Assembly (NCBI RefSeq): GCF_000720635.1
Contig: NZ_JOCF01000086.1
Span: forward strand, 1 to 44,050
Reading direction: 5' to 3'
DNA from: Streptomyces sp. NRRL WC-3742
GTDB taxonomy: Bacteria; Actinomycetota; Actinomycetes; Streptomycetales; Streptomycetaceae
Length of the DNA: 44,050 nt
The notes under the pieces are model-generated. The model did not search any database, was not told where the DNA came from, and was given only the letters and a program-made list of their open reading frames with translations. Shown in pieces: positions 1-7,729 of this stretch; the first letter of the stretch is position 1, and each line of letters begins with the position of its first letter. The position numbers and the translations under genes are program-made.

Positions 1-1547
1 GGGGTGAGGTCGACGGGGACGGGGCGGACGACGCGGTGGACGGTTTCGGCGAGGTCGCGGGTGGTGAGGGGCTTCTCGTCGGTGAGCGTGAGGGTGAGGG
101 CGGTGGCGGCGGGCGGGGTCTGGAGGAGGAGGGAGAGGGCGGAGAGCAGGTCCTTGACGTGGAGCGGGTGGAGGGGGGCGTCCGGGTCGCCGTCGATGAC
201 GACGGGGTGGCTGCGCAGGGCGCTCCAGACCATGCGGCCGATGGGGGTGTGGCGGGAGGTGCCCGGGCCGTAGAGGTCTCCGAGGTGGAGGGTCAGCGGC
301 TCGGCGGAGGGGCGGTGGATGAGGAGGGGGCCGTCGGCGGCGGGGAGTTCGACGACGGCGTCCGGTGAGGCGGTGGCCTCGACGAGGTGGTGGCCGTGGT
401 CGGCGAGGCCGCGGGCGAGGTGTTCGCCGAGGGGGGTGTCGGCGCCGAGGACGGCGACGGTGGGGGAGGGCCGGTGGCGGCGGCGGGCCGGGCCGGGGGC
501 GTCCTCCCGGCCGGCGAGGAGGCCCTGGCGGGTGAGCTCGGCGAGGCCGTCGCGGAGGGCGGCGATCTCCTCGGCGGTGCCGTTCTGGGCGATGCCGCCG
601 ATGCCGAGGGTGGCGAGGCACTCGTCGAGGACGGCGGGCTCGGGCTCGCCGAGGACGGGCAGTTCGTGATGGACGAGGCCCGTGGTGTACGCCGTCAGCC
701 AGGTGCCCCAGGCGATCTGCGGGTCGACGGCGCCGGTGGAGCGGGGGAGGCGGGAGCGGAGGGAGGAGACGGGGACGCCCCGGCCCTCCAGGTACTGCTC
801 GCAGTCGATGTGCAGCCAGCGGGGGCGGCCGGGGCCGGGTTGGCGGACGTCGCAGCGGGCGATGCCGTACTTGAAGTAGGGGATTACCTGAAGGTCCGTC
901 AGATGGTGTTCCTCGTCGCCGGGTTGGTCGGTGGGGAGGAAGCAGACGGAGCGGCGCGGGCCGCGGAAGGCGTTGCCGGAGATGCTGCCCTGGTCGTCGT
1001 GCTCGGCGAGGTTGGGCACGGCGACGAAGCGGGGGACGCCGGCGGCGCGCAGGTAGCGGTCCATCAGGATGTCGTCGGGCCACGCGAAGAGGTGGCGGCT
1101 CGCGTACTCGACGTACCCGGCGGCGACGGCGCGCGGCAGGATGATGGCCACGCACGGGAAGTACTCGCCGACCGCGCCCACCCAGCGGGCGCCGGAGAGG
1201 GCGGCGAAGCGGGCGGCCGCGCCGTTGCGGGAGTCCCAGAGGGCGAAGAGGGCGAGCGCGGCGTCCGGCATCGCCTCGACGGCCCGGTGGGCGCGCTCGA
1301 AGAAGCCGTCGGAGAGGATCATGTCGTCCTGGACGACGAGGTGGTGGGTGGCCCCCTCCCCGATCGCCGACCAGGCGGCCAGGGCGGTGCGCAGCACGGA
1401 GGGCCGGCCGGTCGGGTCCGGGTCGACGACCACGGACAGGGCGCCGGGCGGGGCGTCGGCGGCGATCCTGCGGGCCGCGTCGAGCCGCTTGGGATGGGTC
1501 ATCACCGAACCGCTCATCCGGTGGCGGGTCGAGCTGGTTCCAGGCAT
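1..1547 (-). CDS. Glycosyltransferase-like protein fused to an SDR/epimerase-like domain, 3'-truncated by the window edge
   Basis: The frame is open without a stop from 1547 to the left edge (515 codons, C-terminus missing). The first ~210 residues resemble a GT-A-like sugar transferase: a VVVDPDP strand, HHLVVQDD in the place of a DxD motif, then RNGAAARFAALSGARWV and VAVPNLAEHDDQGS. After a ~120-residue linker, PTVAVLGADTPLGEHLA (near positions 420-470) looks like a Rossmann dinucleotide-binding loop and LHPLHVKDL resembles an extended SDR. Start chosen at 1547 because its first 19 residues align without gaps to the paralogue at 5863-6987, and GGAG lies 7 nt upstream; 1517 is an alternative. 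It is divergent from the epimerase at 1798. Glycosyl transfer and the partner sugar are inferred; the fold calls are pattern-based. The fused SDR domain is absent from the paralogue. Confidence 0.72.
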   Translation of the reverse strand, partial: MPGTSSTRHRMSGSVMTHPKRLDAARRIAADAPPGALSVVVDPDPTGRPSVLRTALAAWSAIGEGATHHLVVQDDMILSDGFFERAHRAVEAMPDAALALFALWDSRNGAAARFAALSGARWVGAVGEYFPCVAIILPRAVAAGYVEYASRHLFAWPDDILMDRYLRAAGVPRFVAVPNLAEHDDQGSISGNAFRGPRRSVCFLPTDQPGDEEHHLTDLQVIPYFKYGIARCDVRQPGPGRPRWLHIDCEQYLEGRGVPVSSLRSRLPRSTGAVDPQIAWGTWLTAYTTGLVHHELPVLGEPEPAVLDECLATLGIGGIAQNGTAEEIAALRDGLAELTRQGLLAGREDAPGPARRRHRPSPTVAVLGADTPLGEHLARGLADHGHHLVEATASPDAVVELPAADGPLLIHRPSAEPLTLHLGDLYGPGTSRHTPIGRMVWSALRSHPVVIDGDPDAPLHPLHVKDLLSALSLLLQTPPAATALTLTLTDEKPLTTRDLAETVHRVVRPVPVDLT

Positions 1548-1696
1548 CACGGTGCTCCGCGTCTCCTCGGGCGTGGGTGGCCGCGCTCCGCCGGGGCGGT
1601 CGGACGGAAGCGTCCGTTCCGCGTCCGTTCCGCGCCCGTTCGGGCCGCGCAGGGAAGCTACCAGGCGGCTTCGACCTTGAAACAAAGGCGTCTTGA

Positions 1697-1706
1697 TGAC
1701 ATGTCA
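1697..1706. promoter_or_regulatory. Perfect 10-bp palindrome in the divergent promoter region
   Basis: TGACATGTCA lies in the 250-nt gap between the divergent starts at 1547 and 1798, just downstream of a TTGAAA hexamer (1677-1682). It could be an operator serving one or both genes. Nothing else clearly structured was seen in this gap. Confidence 0.25.
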
Positions 1707-1797
1707 GGAGGGCCGAAAAGGCACCCTTGTCGTCCCCTGTGAAGCAAAAGCATGCTGTCCGGGCCACCGCTCCCGCGCAGAAACCGGAGGGGAACCG

Positions 1798-2904
1798 ATG
1801 AACGCGCCCAGCGTGCAGGCAGCATCCCTGGGGTCCGAATCCCAGGGCGCCGCATCCGAAGAATCGTTACTGCAGCGCCTGAGTCAACTACGGGACGCCC
1901 GCGTCGCCGTCACGGGCGGAGGCGGACTGGTCGGAAGCCGCGTCGTCGCCCTGGCGCGCCGGGCCGGCGCCGCCGTCACCGTGCTGGACCGCCTCGACGC
2001 GTACCCCGAGGACGTCCGCGAGCTGTTCGGACTCGACCGCCTCGGCGCCGAGTTGGCCGTCGGCGACATCTGCGACCGGGAGACCGTGCGGAGCGTCGTC
2101 AAGGGCGCCGACTACGTGATCCACGCCGCCGCGTACGCCGACGTCGCCGCCTGCACCCGCCACCCCGACGTGGCCTTCGAGGCGAACGTGCGCGGCACCG
2201 AGACCGTGCTAGAGGAGATCGCCGCCTCCGAGGTGCGCCGGCTGGTGTTCATCTCCTCGGCCGCCGTCTACGGCAACGGCGACCCGGGCGTCACCGGCCC
2301 GCAGGTCTTCCGCGAGGACCAGCCCCTCGTGCCCGTCTCGGTCTACGCCAACACCAAGCTCTGGGCCGAGCACCAGGCCCGGCTGATGCTGGCCGCGCCG
2401 GACAGGCCCGAGTTCACCGTGCTGCGCTACTTCTCGGTCTACGGGGACCCGCAGATCCCCAAGCCCGGCAGCCACTCGTGGATGGTCGCGTGGATGTCCA
2501 TGCACGCCCACCTCGGCCTGCCGATCCACCTCAACGGCGGCGGCGTCCAGGTCCGCGACCTCGTCCACGTGGACGACATCGCGGCGGCGACCGTGCTCGC
2601 CCTCGTCGAGCCCAAGGCGGCCGGACAGATCATCAACGTCGGTACCGGACAGCCCACTTCGGTGCGCGACGTGGCCGACCTGATCTCACCGCACTACCCG
2701 GGCTCGCGCCAGATCGTCACCCCGCTCCCGGAGGGCGACCCGCTGGGCGGCTACGCCGCCACCGAGCGGATGCGCGAACTCCTGCGCTTCACCCCGCGCA
2801 TCGACGTCCGCGAGGGCGTCGAGCGGTACGTACGCTGGCTGAAGGCCAACCCGCAGGCCGTCCCGGAGTGGCTGCGCGCCACGGCGGCCGACCGTAGCGC
2901 CTGA
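1798..2904 (+). CDS. NAD-dependent nucleotide-sugar epimerase/dehydratase
   Basis: This 368-residue extended SDR resembles UDP-glucose 4-epimerase. It has a TGGGGLVG cofactor loop at residues 39-46, ADYVIHAAAYADV, the serine of ISSAAVYG, and the catalytic YxxxK as YANTK at 183-187. VRDLVHVDDIA and IINVGTG near the C-terminus are typical of NDP-sugar epimerases. ATG 1798 follows CGGAGGGG; longer in-frame starts lack such a site. Codon 24 (1867-1869) is TTA, the rare bldA-read leucine codon, which suggests developmental control. Downstream genes for a Nudix hydrolase and a GHMP kinase run in the same direction, suggesting a sugar-nucleotide pathway. Whether it epimerises, dehydrates or reduces cannot be read from the sequence. 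Confidence 0.9.
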   Translation: MNAPSVQAASLGSESQGAASEESLLQRLSQLRDARVAVTGGGGLVGSRVVALARRAGAAVTVLDRLDAYPEDVRELFGLDRLGAELAVGDICDRETVRSVVKGADYVIHAAAYADVAACTRHPDVAFEANVRGTETVLEEIAASEVRRLVFISSAAVYGNGDPGVTGPQVFREDQPLVPVSVYANTKLWAEHQARLMLAAPDRPEFTVLRYFSVYGDPQIPKPGSHSWMVAWMSMHAHLGLPIHLNGGGVQVRDLVHVDDIAAATVLALVEPKAAGQIINVGTGQPTSVRDVADLISPHYPGSRQIVTPLPEGDPLGGYAATERMRELLRFTPRIDVREGVERYVRWLKANPQAVPEWLRATAADRSA

Positions 2905-2957
2905 GCCGGTCCGTCTGAGCCGGTCCGTCTGAGCCGGTCCGTCTGAGCCAGTCCGGG
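2902..2957. repeat. Tandem 14-bp repeat starting at the epimerase stop codon
   Basis: TGAGCCGGTCCGTC occurs three times head to tail (2902, 2916, 2930), followed by a diverged fourth copy at 2944. The first TGA is the stop codon of the epimerase. The array fills most of the 74-nt gap before the Nudix gene. Confidence 0.85.
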
Positions 2958-2978
2958 CCCAACAGGTAGGGAGAGTAC

Positions 2979-3473
2979 GTGAGTTACGTCGGCTCGTACG
3001 TGTGGAAGCTGCGTCAGAAGGTGGGGAGCCAGTTGCTCCTGCTGCCCGGCGCCCAGGTTCTCGTCCTGGACGACCAGGGGCGCTGTCTGCTCCAGAAGCG
3101 CAGTGACAACGGCCTCTGGGAGCTTCCCGCCGGAGCCTGCGAGGAGGGGGACACCTTCGCCGCCACCGCCGCACGGGAGTTGGAGGAGGAGACGGGCCTG
3201 CACGTCGAGGAGGCGGACCTCGTCCCCTTCGCCTCCTTCTCCGACCCCGGACTCCACACCCTCACCTACCCGGGCGGCGACGTGGCCCAGTGCTTCGCGC
3301 TCTGCTTCGCCGCGCACCGCTGGACCGGGACGGTCCGACCCGGGGCGGACGAGGTGCTACGGGCGGGGTTCTTCGACCCGAAGGACCCGCCGGAGCCGCT
3401 GTACCGGGCCACGGCCGCCGTGCTGGAGCTGTACGAGGTCTTCCGCGAGACGGGGAGGTTCCAGGCCCGATGA
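2979..3473 (+). CDS. Nudix hydrolase
   Basis: A 164-residue protein with a near-canonical Nudix box. It begins GACEEGD, with Asp where the first conserved Glu usually is, and ends with intact RELEEETGL, which should still bind Mg2+. Nudix enzymes cleave nucleoside diphosphates linked to other groups. In this neighbourhood an NDP-sugar or a nucleotide precursor is a plausible substrate, but this is inference. The GTG start at 2979 is preceded by GTAGGGAGAG. The stop overlaps the ATG of the GHMP kinase (ATGA at 3470-3473), so the two are probably translationally coupled. Confidence 0.88.
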   Translation: MSYVGSYVWKLRQKVGSQLLLLPGAQVLVLDDQGRCLLQKRSDNGLWELPAGACEEGDTFAATAARELEEETGLHVEEADLVPFASFSDPGLHTLTYPGGDVAQCFALCFAAHRWTGTVRPGADEVLRAGFFDPKDPPEPLYRATAAVLELYEVFRETGRFQAR

Positions 3474-3506
3474 GCCCGGACCCGATGAGCCCGGACCCGA
3501 TGAGCC
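3469..3506. repeat. 15-bp direct repeat spanning the GHMP kinase start
   Basis: GATGAGCCCGGACCC occurs twice in tandem (3469-3483, 3484-3498), followed by the first 8 nt of a third copy. Each copy carries an in-frame ATG (3470, 3485, 3500), so the kinase has three possible starts and an MSPDPMSPDPMS N-terminus. Confidence 0.85.
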
Positions 3507-4453
3507 GATCCCTGCCGGTTCGGAACCCGGTCCGCGCGGTGGTGCCCTGCCGGGCCTGCCTGTCCGGGGAGGACCTGGACTGGCTGGGCGGCCGCTCGGT
3601 CAGCGTGGCGCTCGACCTGACGACCACGGTGGAGGTGCTCCCCTCCGGCAGGGCGGACGGGCCCGGGAGCACCGGCGGCTGGGCGCGGGAGGTGTGGGCG
3701 TACCTGCGCGCCCGGCTGCCCGGCCTCCCGGAGCGGGCGCCCGCCGTACGGGTCGGCAGCGACGCCCCGGCCGCCAGCGGGCTGTCCTCCTCCACGGCGC
3801 TGATCGTCGCCCTCTTCGAGGCGTACCTCGCGGCCTGCGGCCGCTCCGCCGAGGTCGATGTGGAGACCGTCAGCCACTGGGCGTACCACTTCGAGTTCCT
3901 CGTCTTCAACGGCGGCGGGATGGACCAGACGGCCGTGATCCAGGGCGGCGCGCTGCTGCTGGAGGGCCGCACCACCGGGCTGCCCGTCATCCGCGAGCGG
4001 GCCCTTTTCCCGGAGGACTGGACGGTCCTGGTGGTGGACTCCGCCACCGCCAAGTCCACCGGCGACCACATCCGCATCGTCCGGGCGCAGCTCGCCGACG
4101 GGGACCCGAAGCTCGCCGACTACATGGCCACCGCCGACGCCGCCTCCGCGGAGGTGTGGAAGGCCCTCGGCGCCCGCGACCTCACCGCCCTCGGGGACGC
4201 GATGGGCCGGGCCCACGTGGCGATGCGGGACTACCAGGCGATGTCCACGCCGTTCCTGGAGCGCCTCAGGCACCTCGCCGGCGACCGCGTGGGCCTGCCC
4301 CTCAAGCTCAGCGGCGCCGGCGGCGGCGGGGCCCTGGTGGGCGTCTGCCCGGCGGACGAGGCGGAGGCGACCGCCGCCCGGCTGCGCACCGCCTACGAGG
4401 GCCACCCCGACGTGCGGGTGATGCCCGTACGGGCGGCGGGGTTCAGGCTCTAG
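3470..4453 (+). CDS. GHMP-family sugar kinase (galactokinase-like)
   Basis: This 327-residue protein has a galactokinase-like N-terminal signature SGEDLDWLGG, the phosphate-binding motif AASGLSSSTAL and the C-terminal glycine motif LSGAGGGGALVG. The family phosphorylates sugars or other small alcohols with ATP. An anomeric or primary hydroxyl of a sugar intermediate is the likely target here, because the upstream genes are a sugar epimerase and a Nudix hydrolase. The first of three repeated ATGs (3470) is preferred, since GGGAGG lies 11 nt upstream and it overlaps the Nudix stop; 3485 and 3500 are alternatives. It is the last gene of a three-gene + strand unit that ends at a strong hairpin. 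Confidence 0.88.
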   Translation: MSPDPMSPDPMSRSLPVRNPVRAVVPCRACLSGEDLDWLGGRSVSVALDLTTTVEVLPSGRADGPGSTGGWAREVWAYLRARLPGLPERAPAVRVGSDAPAASGLSSSTALIVALFEAYLAACGRSAEVDVETVSHWAYHFEFLVFNGGGMDQTAVIQGGALLLEGRTTGLPVIRERALFPEDWTVLVVDSATAKSTGDHIRIVRAQLADGDPKLADYMATADAASAEVWKALGARDLTALGDAMGRAHVAMRDYQAMSTPFLERLRHLAGDRVGLPLKLSGAGGGGALVGVCPADEAEATAARLRTAYEGHPDVRVMPVRAAGFRL

Positions 4454-4465
4454 AAGCATCGAGGC

Positions 4466-4506
4466 GGCGCCGCCGGTCCTCCCGAGTTCGGGGGACCGGC
4501 GGCGCC
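4466..4506. terminator. Bidirectional hairpin terminator between convergent genes
   Basis: Perfect 14-bp arms (4466-4479 and 4493-4506) enclose a further CCCGA/TCGGG stem, giving one long GC-rich hairpin in the 91-nt gap between the GHMP kinase and the radical SAM gene. It has no long U-tract on either side, as is usual for actinomycete terminators. Confidence 0.85.
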
Positions 4507-4544
4507 TTCGTCGTTCAGGCGTGCGGACGTTCAGCCGTCCCGGG

Positions 4545-5642
4545 TCAGATGAAGGGGTCGTAGTCGGAGTCGAGGACGGGGGCGCCGTTGCCCTCGCCGA
4601 TCCTCTCCAGCTCCAGGTTGGAGGCGTGGCGGGCGCAGTGGAACCGGCAGTCGGAGCTCGGGTTCACCAGGCCGCGGTCGGAGTCGCGCCAGATCTCGGC
4701 GAGGCTCTGGGTGACGGCGTCGCCGATCTTCGCCTTCTCGTTCCCGCGGTGGTACGAGCACGCGTAGACCCCGGACGGCGTCACCAGTGTGCGCAATTCG
4801 GCGATACGGCACCGTTCGTAGTCCTTCGGCTGCACCGGGCCGCGGTGGTTGCGCAGAGAATGCAGGGTGGAGGAGTTGACGATCTGGAATGTTTCGCTCT
4901 CCAGACGGGCGGCTTGCGCCAGCTGGTCCTCGACGGAGGCGAGCAGGGAATCGGCGACCGGGACGATGTGGTGATCGTCGTCGAACATGGCCTTGACCTC
5001 GAAGTAATCGCATCCGATGTCATATGCCAATTCGGCGGCGGTGAGCACCTCGTGGTGATTGCTGACGGTATTCCCGTCCGCTTCCCGGCGGGACATGAGG
5101 AGGAACGAGTAACCGAGCGCTCCGCTTTTCGCCTCGGCGAGCAGCCGCATGTTGGCGACCACCTTGTCGAAGACGCTGGCGCCCTTGCGGTCGGGCCGGA
5201 AAACGCCGTACGTCGCCTTGGTGCCGGCGTCCATCGAGACGCGCACCCAGGAGGCGTAGGCGGCCAGTTCGTCGAGGTTCTGCCTGATCAGCGTGCCGTT
5301 GGTGACCACGCCGATCGCTATGCCGGCCTCCCCGAGGACGCGCAGCACCCGCTTGGTCCCGGAATGGGCGAGCGGTTCCCCGCCACCGATGAGGATGACC
5401 GCCCGGACGGACATCTCCACCAGTTCCCCGGCGAGTTCGGACAGACGGTCCGCGGTGAAACGGCCCTGGTTCAGGAGTTTTCCGCTGATGCACTCCGGGC
5501 ATGCCAGGTCGCAGAAAGTAGTCGGATCGAGATCGACGACGAGCGGGGCACGGGAACGGGCACCCGACGCAACCTCCAGAATTCTCGGCCAGCTCGACGG
5601 TTGGTAAAGCTTGGAGACCAGGTCGAGACGATCGGCACCCAT
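4545..5642 (-). CDS. Radical SAM enzyme with a C-terminal SPASM/twitch-like cysteine region
   Basis: A 365-residue protein. CDLACPEC supplies the CX3CX2C cluster ligands (Cys44, 48, 51), followed by GGGEPL and a VVTNGTLI strand, as in the radical SAM barrel. The C-terminal third has further cysteines (ERCR, YACSYHRG, DCRFHC), resembling an auxiliary-cluster SPASM/twitch domain. Such proteins oxidise, epimerise or crosslink small molecules and peptides. The lack of any nearby precursor peptide and the sugar-enzyme neighbours favour a carbohydrate or amino acid substrate, by inference. ATG 5642 follows AAGGAGAACC; upstream in-frame codons are not needed. It is convergent with the GHMP kinase and divergent from the glycosyltransferase-like gene, with a 220-nt shared promoter region showing no clear operator. 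Confidence 0.9.
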   Translation of the reverse strand: MGADRLDLVSKLYQPSSWPRILEVASGARSRAPLVVDLDPTTFCDLACPECISGKLLNQGRFTADRLSELAGELVEMSVRAVILIGGGEPLAHSGTKRVLRVLGEAGIAIGVVTNGTLIRQNLDELAAYASWVRVSMDAGTKATYGVFRPDRKGASVFDKVVANMRLLAEAKSGALGYSFLLMSRREADGNTVSNHHEVLTAAELAYDIGCDYFEVKAMFDDDHHIVPVADSLLASVEDQLAQAARLESETFQIVNSSTLHSLRNHRGPVQPKDYERCRIAELRTLVTPSGVYACSYHRGNEKAKIGDAVTQSLAEIWRDSDRGLVNPSSDCRFHCARHASNLELERIGEGNGAPVLDSDYDPFI

Positions 5643-5862
5643 GGTTCTCCTTCGTTGGACGGGCAAACAGGCTTCTCCTACCCTGCCCGTAAAGGCCGGG
5701 AGTAGGCATCGAGTTCCGGACACCTTGCGTTCCTGGCCGATTTCCGAGGGGCCTTTTCCGGCCGATTCCCAATCCCTGCGCAAACCGCCCATTCGGAATC
5801 TGCCACGATCGATCACCGGACGACCTCACCCGCCACCGCGCCGTACGACGAAGGAGCACCCG

Positions 5863-6987
5863 ATGAGTGCCGCATCCGCCGCCACACCCCGCGTCAGCGC
5901 CTCCGTGATGACCCACCCGGTGCGCCGGGCGCAGGCCGAGGAGCTGGCGGCCCGGCTCGGAGTCGGCAACCTCGCCGTGGACCCGGACCCGGACGCCGGC
6001 CCGTCCGCGCTGCGCACGGCGCTGGTGGCCTGGGGGCAGGCGGAGGCGACCGCCACCCACCACCTGATGGTCCAGGACGACGTGGCCGCCCCCGCCGACC
6101 TGATCGACCTGGTGACCAGGGCGGCGGCCCGCTTCCCCGAGGACGCGCTGGTCTTCTACACCAACTGGCACGCCCGCAACGGCGCGCTCTCCCGCCTGGC
6201 GGCCCTGGCCGGCGCGGCCTGGGTGCGCGGCGTGCCGCAGGAGTTCACCCCCACCCTGGCCGTCTGCCTGCCCGTCGAAATGGCCGCGCGCTACCGGGAG
6301 TTCGGCCGCCGCAGCACCGACCGCCACGACGACGAGGTGCTCTCCGCCTTCCTGCGCCCGGGCGGGCGGATGGCGCTGCTGGCGGTGCCGAACGTGACCG
6401 AGCACACCGGCACCAGCTCCATCAACGGACACGCCTCCCAGGGCGTGCGCAAGGCCGCCTGCCCCGTCGACGAGGCCACCGCCCGGCCGCTGCTCGCCCA
6501 CGGCCCGGTGCTGGAGCGGCCCGACTGGCTGCCGTACATGCGCAACGGCGAGGGCTACCTCCAGCTCTCCTGGGGCACCGAGTCCTCCGCCCACATTCCC
6601 TGGCGGGAGGCGCTCCCGCACACCGGCATGAGCGAGGAGGCGCTGCGCGGGCTCGAGGCTTCCCACCGCCCCGCCGAGGCCGTACGGGCTGTCGCCGACG
6701 CCTTCGGCGACCGGTACGCCGAGGAGCTGTGGCTGCACGCCGTGCTCCTCGGCGCCCAGGCCGAGGCCGTGGCGGGCCGGCTCGGGGCGGACCGCCCGCG
6801 CGCCTCGGCCGGGCCCGAGCAGGAGCGGCTGCGCGTCCGGGCCGTCTCCACCCTGGGCCTGGCCAGCCTGCCCGCCGAGCAGCGCCCCGGGGTGACCCCC
6901 GGCCAGGCGGCGCTGCTCACCGAGTACGCCTGGAGTGCGATCAGCTGCGGGAGTTCGCTCCTCAGTGAACTCGGGCGTCGTGGGTGA
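5863..6987 (+). CDS. Glycosyltransferase-like protein, paralogue of the gene at the left edge
   Basis: A 374-residue protein related over its first ~200 residues to the protein at 1-1547. Shared blocks are SVMTHPVRRAQ, VDPDPDAGPSALRTAL, THHLMVQDD, ARNGALSRLAALAGAAWV and VAVPNVTEHTGTSSINGH. Acidic QDD and an HDDE segment could bind a metal or nucleotide sugar. The C-terminal ~150 residues are helical and lack the Rossmann domain of the paralogue. ATG 5863 has AAGGAG 8 nt upstream. Its 3' end overlaps the convergent GNAT gene by 26 bp. Glycosyltransferase activity is inferred from the GT-A-like pattern; a role in sugar attachment to the cluster product would fit. Confidence 0.72.
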   Translation: MSAASAATPRVSASVMTHPVRRAQAEELAARLGVGNLAVDPDPDAGPSALRTALVAWGQAEATATHHLMVQDDVAAPADLIDLVTRAAARFPEDALVFYTNWHARNGALSRLAALAGAAWVRGVPQEFTPTLAVCLPVEMAARYREFGRRSTDRHDDEVLSAFLRPGGRMALLAVPNVTEHTGTSSINGHASQGVRKAACPVDEATARPLLAHGPVLERPDWLPYMRNGEGYLQLSWGTESSAHIPWREALPHTGMSEEALRGLEASHRPAEAVRAVADAFGDRYAEELWLHAVLLGAQAEAVAGRLGADRPRASAGPEQERLRVRAVSTLGLASLPAEQRPGVTPGQAALLTEYAWSAISCGSSLLSELGRRG

Positions 6988-7729
6988 TCCACACGCCCGG
7001 CTCCCAGTAGGTGCCCAGGTCTCGCTCCCGGTCGATGTGGACGGGCGCGAGACCGTGGGGGAAGACGTAGTCGCCGTCCTCGGGGAACTCCAGGCCCGTC
7101 CAGGACTCCCACTCGGCGACCGTGCCGGTGATCCGCGAGGACTGCGCCGTGCCGTGCGCGAGGACGCCGCCGACCTTGACCTGGGTGCGCACCCAGGGGT
7201 CGAAGGGCGAGCCGTCCTCGCGCGTCCACGCGGCGTAGCGCTCGATCGGGATCGTCGGGTACAGCTCCTTGTGGGTCGGCCGGACGGGCACGATGACGGT
7301 GTCCAGCCCGGCGGCGCGTGCCACGACGGCCAGCTCCCGCAGCAGGACCTTGGACAGGCCCCGGCCCTGGTGCGCCGGGGAGACCTCCACGCCGAGGGCG
7401 CACAGGGCCGTCGGCGCGATCCCGGCCTCGCGTTCGGTGAAGGCCGCCGCGATGGACTCGTCCAGCCCGTTCCCGAGCCCGGCGGGCGTGCCGTCCCAGG
7501 CGCGGGGGAGCGAGCGGCCGGTGCCGAGGACGGCGTCGGCCCGCTCGTCGTAGAGCAGGAACTGGTACTCCGGGAACTCCTTGAACATCCGGTCCCAGTA
7601 GAGGTCGCCGATGTCGCCGTGGAGGTTGTACTCGGGCACGACGCCGGCGAAGTCCTCCGGGATGCGGTCCCAGAGCTCGGGGCGCTCGCTGTGGCGCACG
7701 GTGGTCCAGTGCGGGCCCCGGTCCGTCAT
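6962..7729 (-). CDS. GNAT-family N-acetyltransferase
   Basis: 255 residues. The acetyl-CoA loop appears as VEVSPAHQGRGLSKVLLREL (QGRGLS, matching Q/R-x-x-G-x-G/A-like motif A), and EPGVWITHDA lies at the C-terminus. GNAT proteins acetylate amines. In an antibiotic-like cluster this could be a tailoring step or self-protection of an amino or guanidino product, which is inference. ATG 7729 overlaps the stop of the upstream methyltransferase (ATGA), indicating a coupled two-gene operon. The 3' end overlaps the convergent glycosyltransferase-like gene. Confidence 0.85.
   Translation of the reverse strand: MTDRGPHWTTVRHSERPELWDRIPEDFAGVVPEYNLHGDIGDLYWDRMFKEFPEYQFLLYDERADAVLGTGRSLPRAWDGTPAGLGNGLDESIAAAFTEREAGIAPTALCALGVEVSPAHQGRGLSKVLLRELAVVARAAGLDTVIVPVRPTHKELYPTIPIERYAAWTREDGSPFDPWVRTQVKVGGVLAHGTAQSSRITGTVAEWESWTGLEFPEDGDYVFPHGLAPVHIDRERDLGTYWEPGVWITHDARVH

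Noticed and set aside
387..1742. 451-codon + strand frame over the left-edge gene
   Set aside because: It is the complement of the GT/SDR fusion frame, with Gly/Ala/Val-biased composition and no domain pattern.
4521..5705. Long + strand frame opposite the radical SAM gene
   Set aside because: The minus strand has the CX3CX2C motif and a good ribosome site; this frame has neither.
4545..5863. RiPP cluster around the radical SAM gene
   Set aside because: No small precursor-like frame with a ribosome site in the 220-nt promoter gap or adjacent gaps, and neighbours are sugar enzymes.
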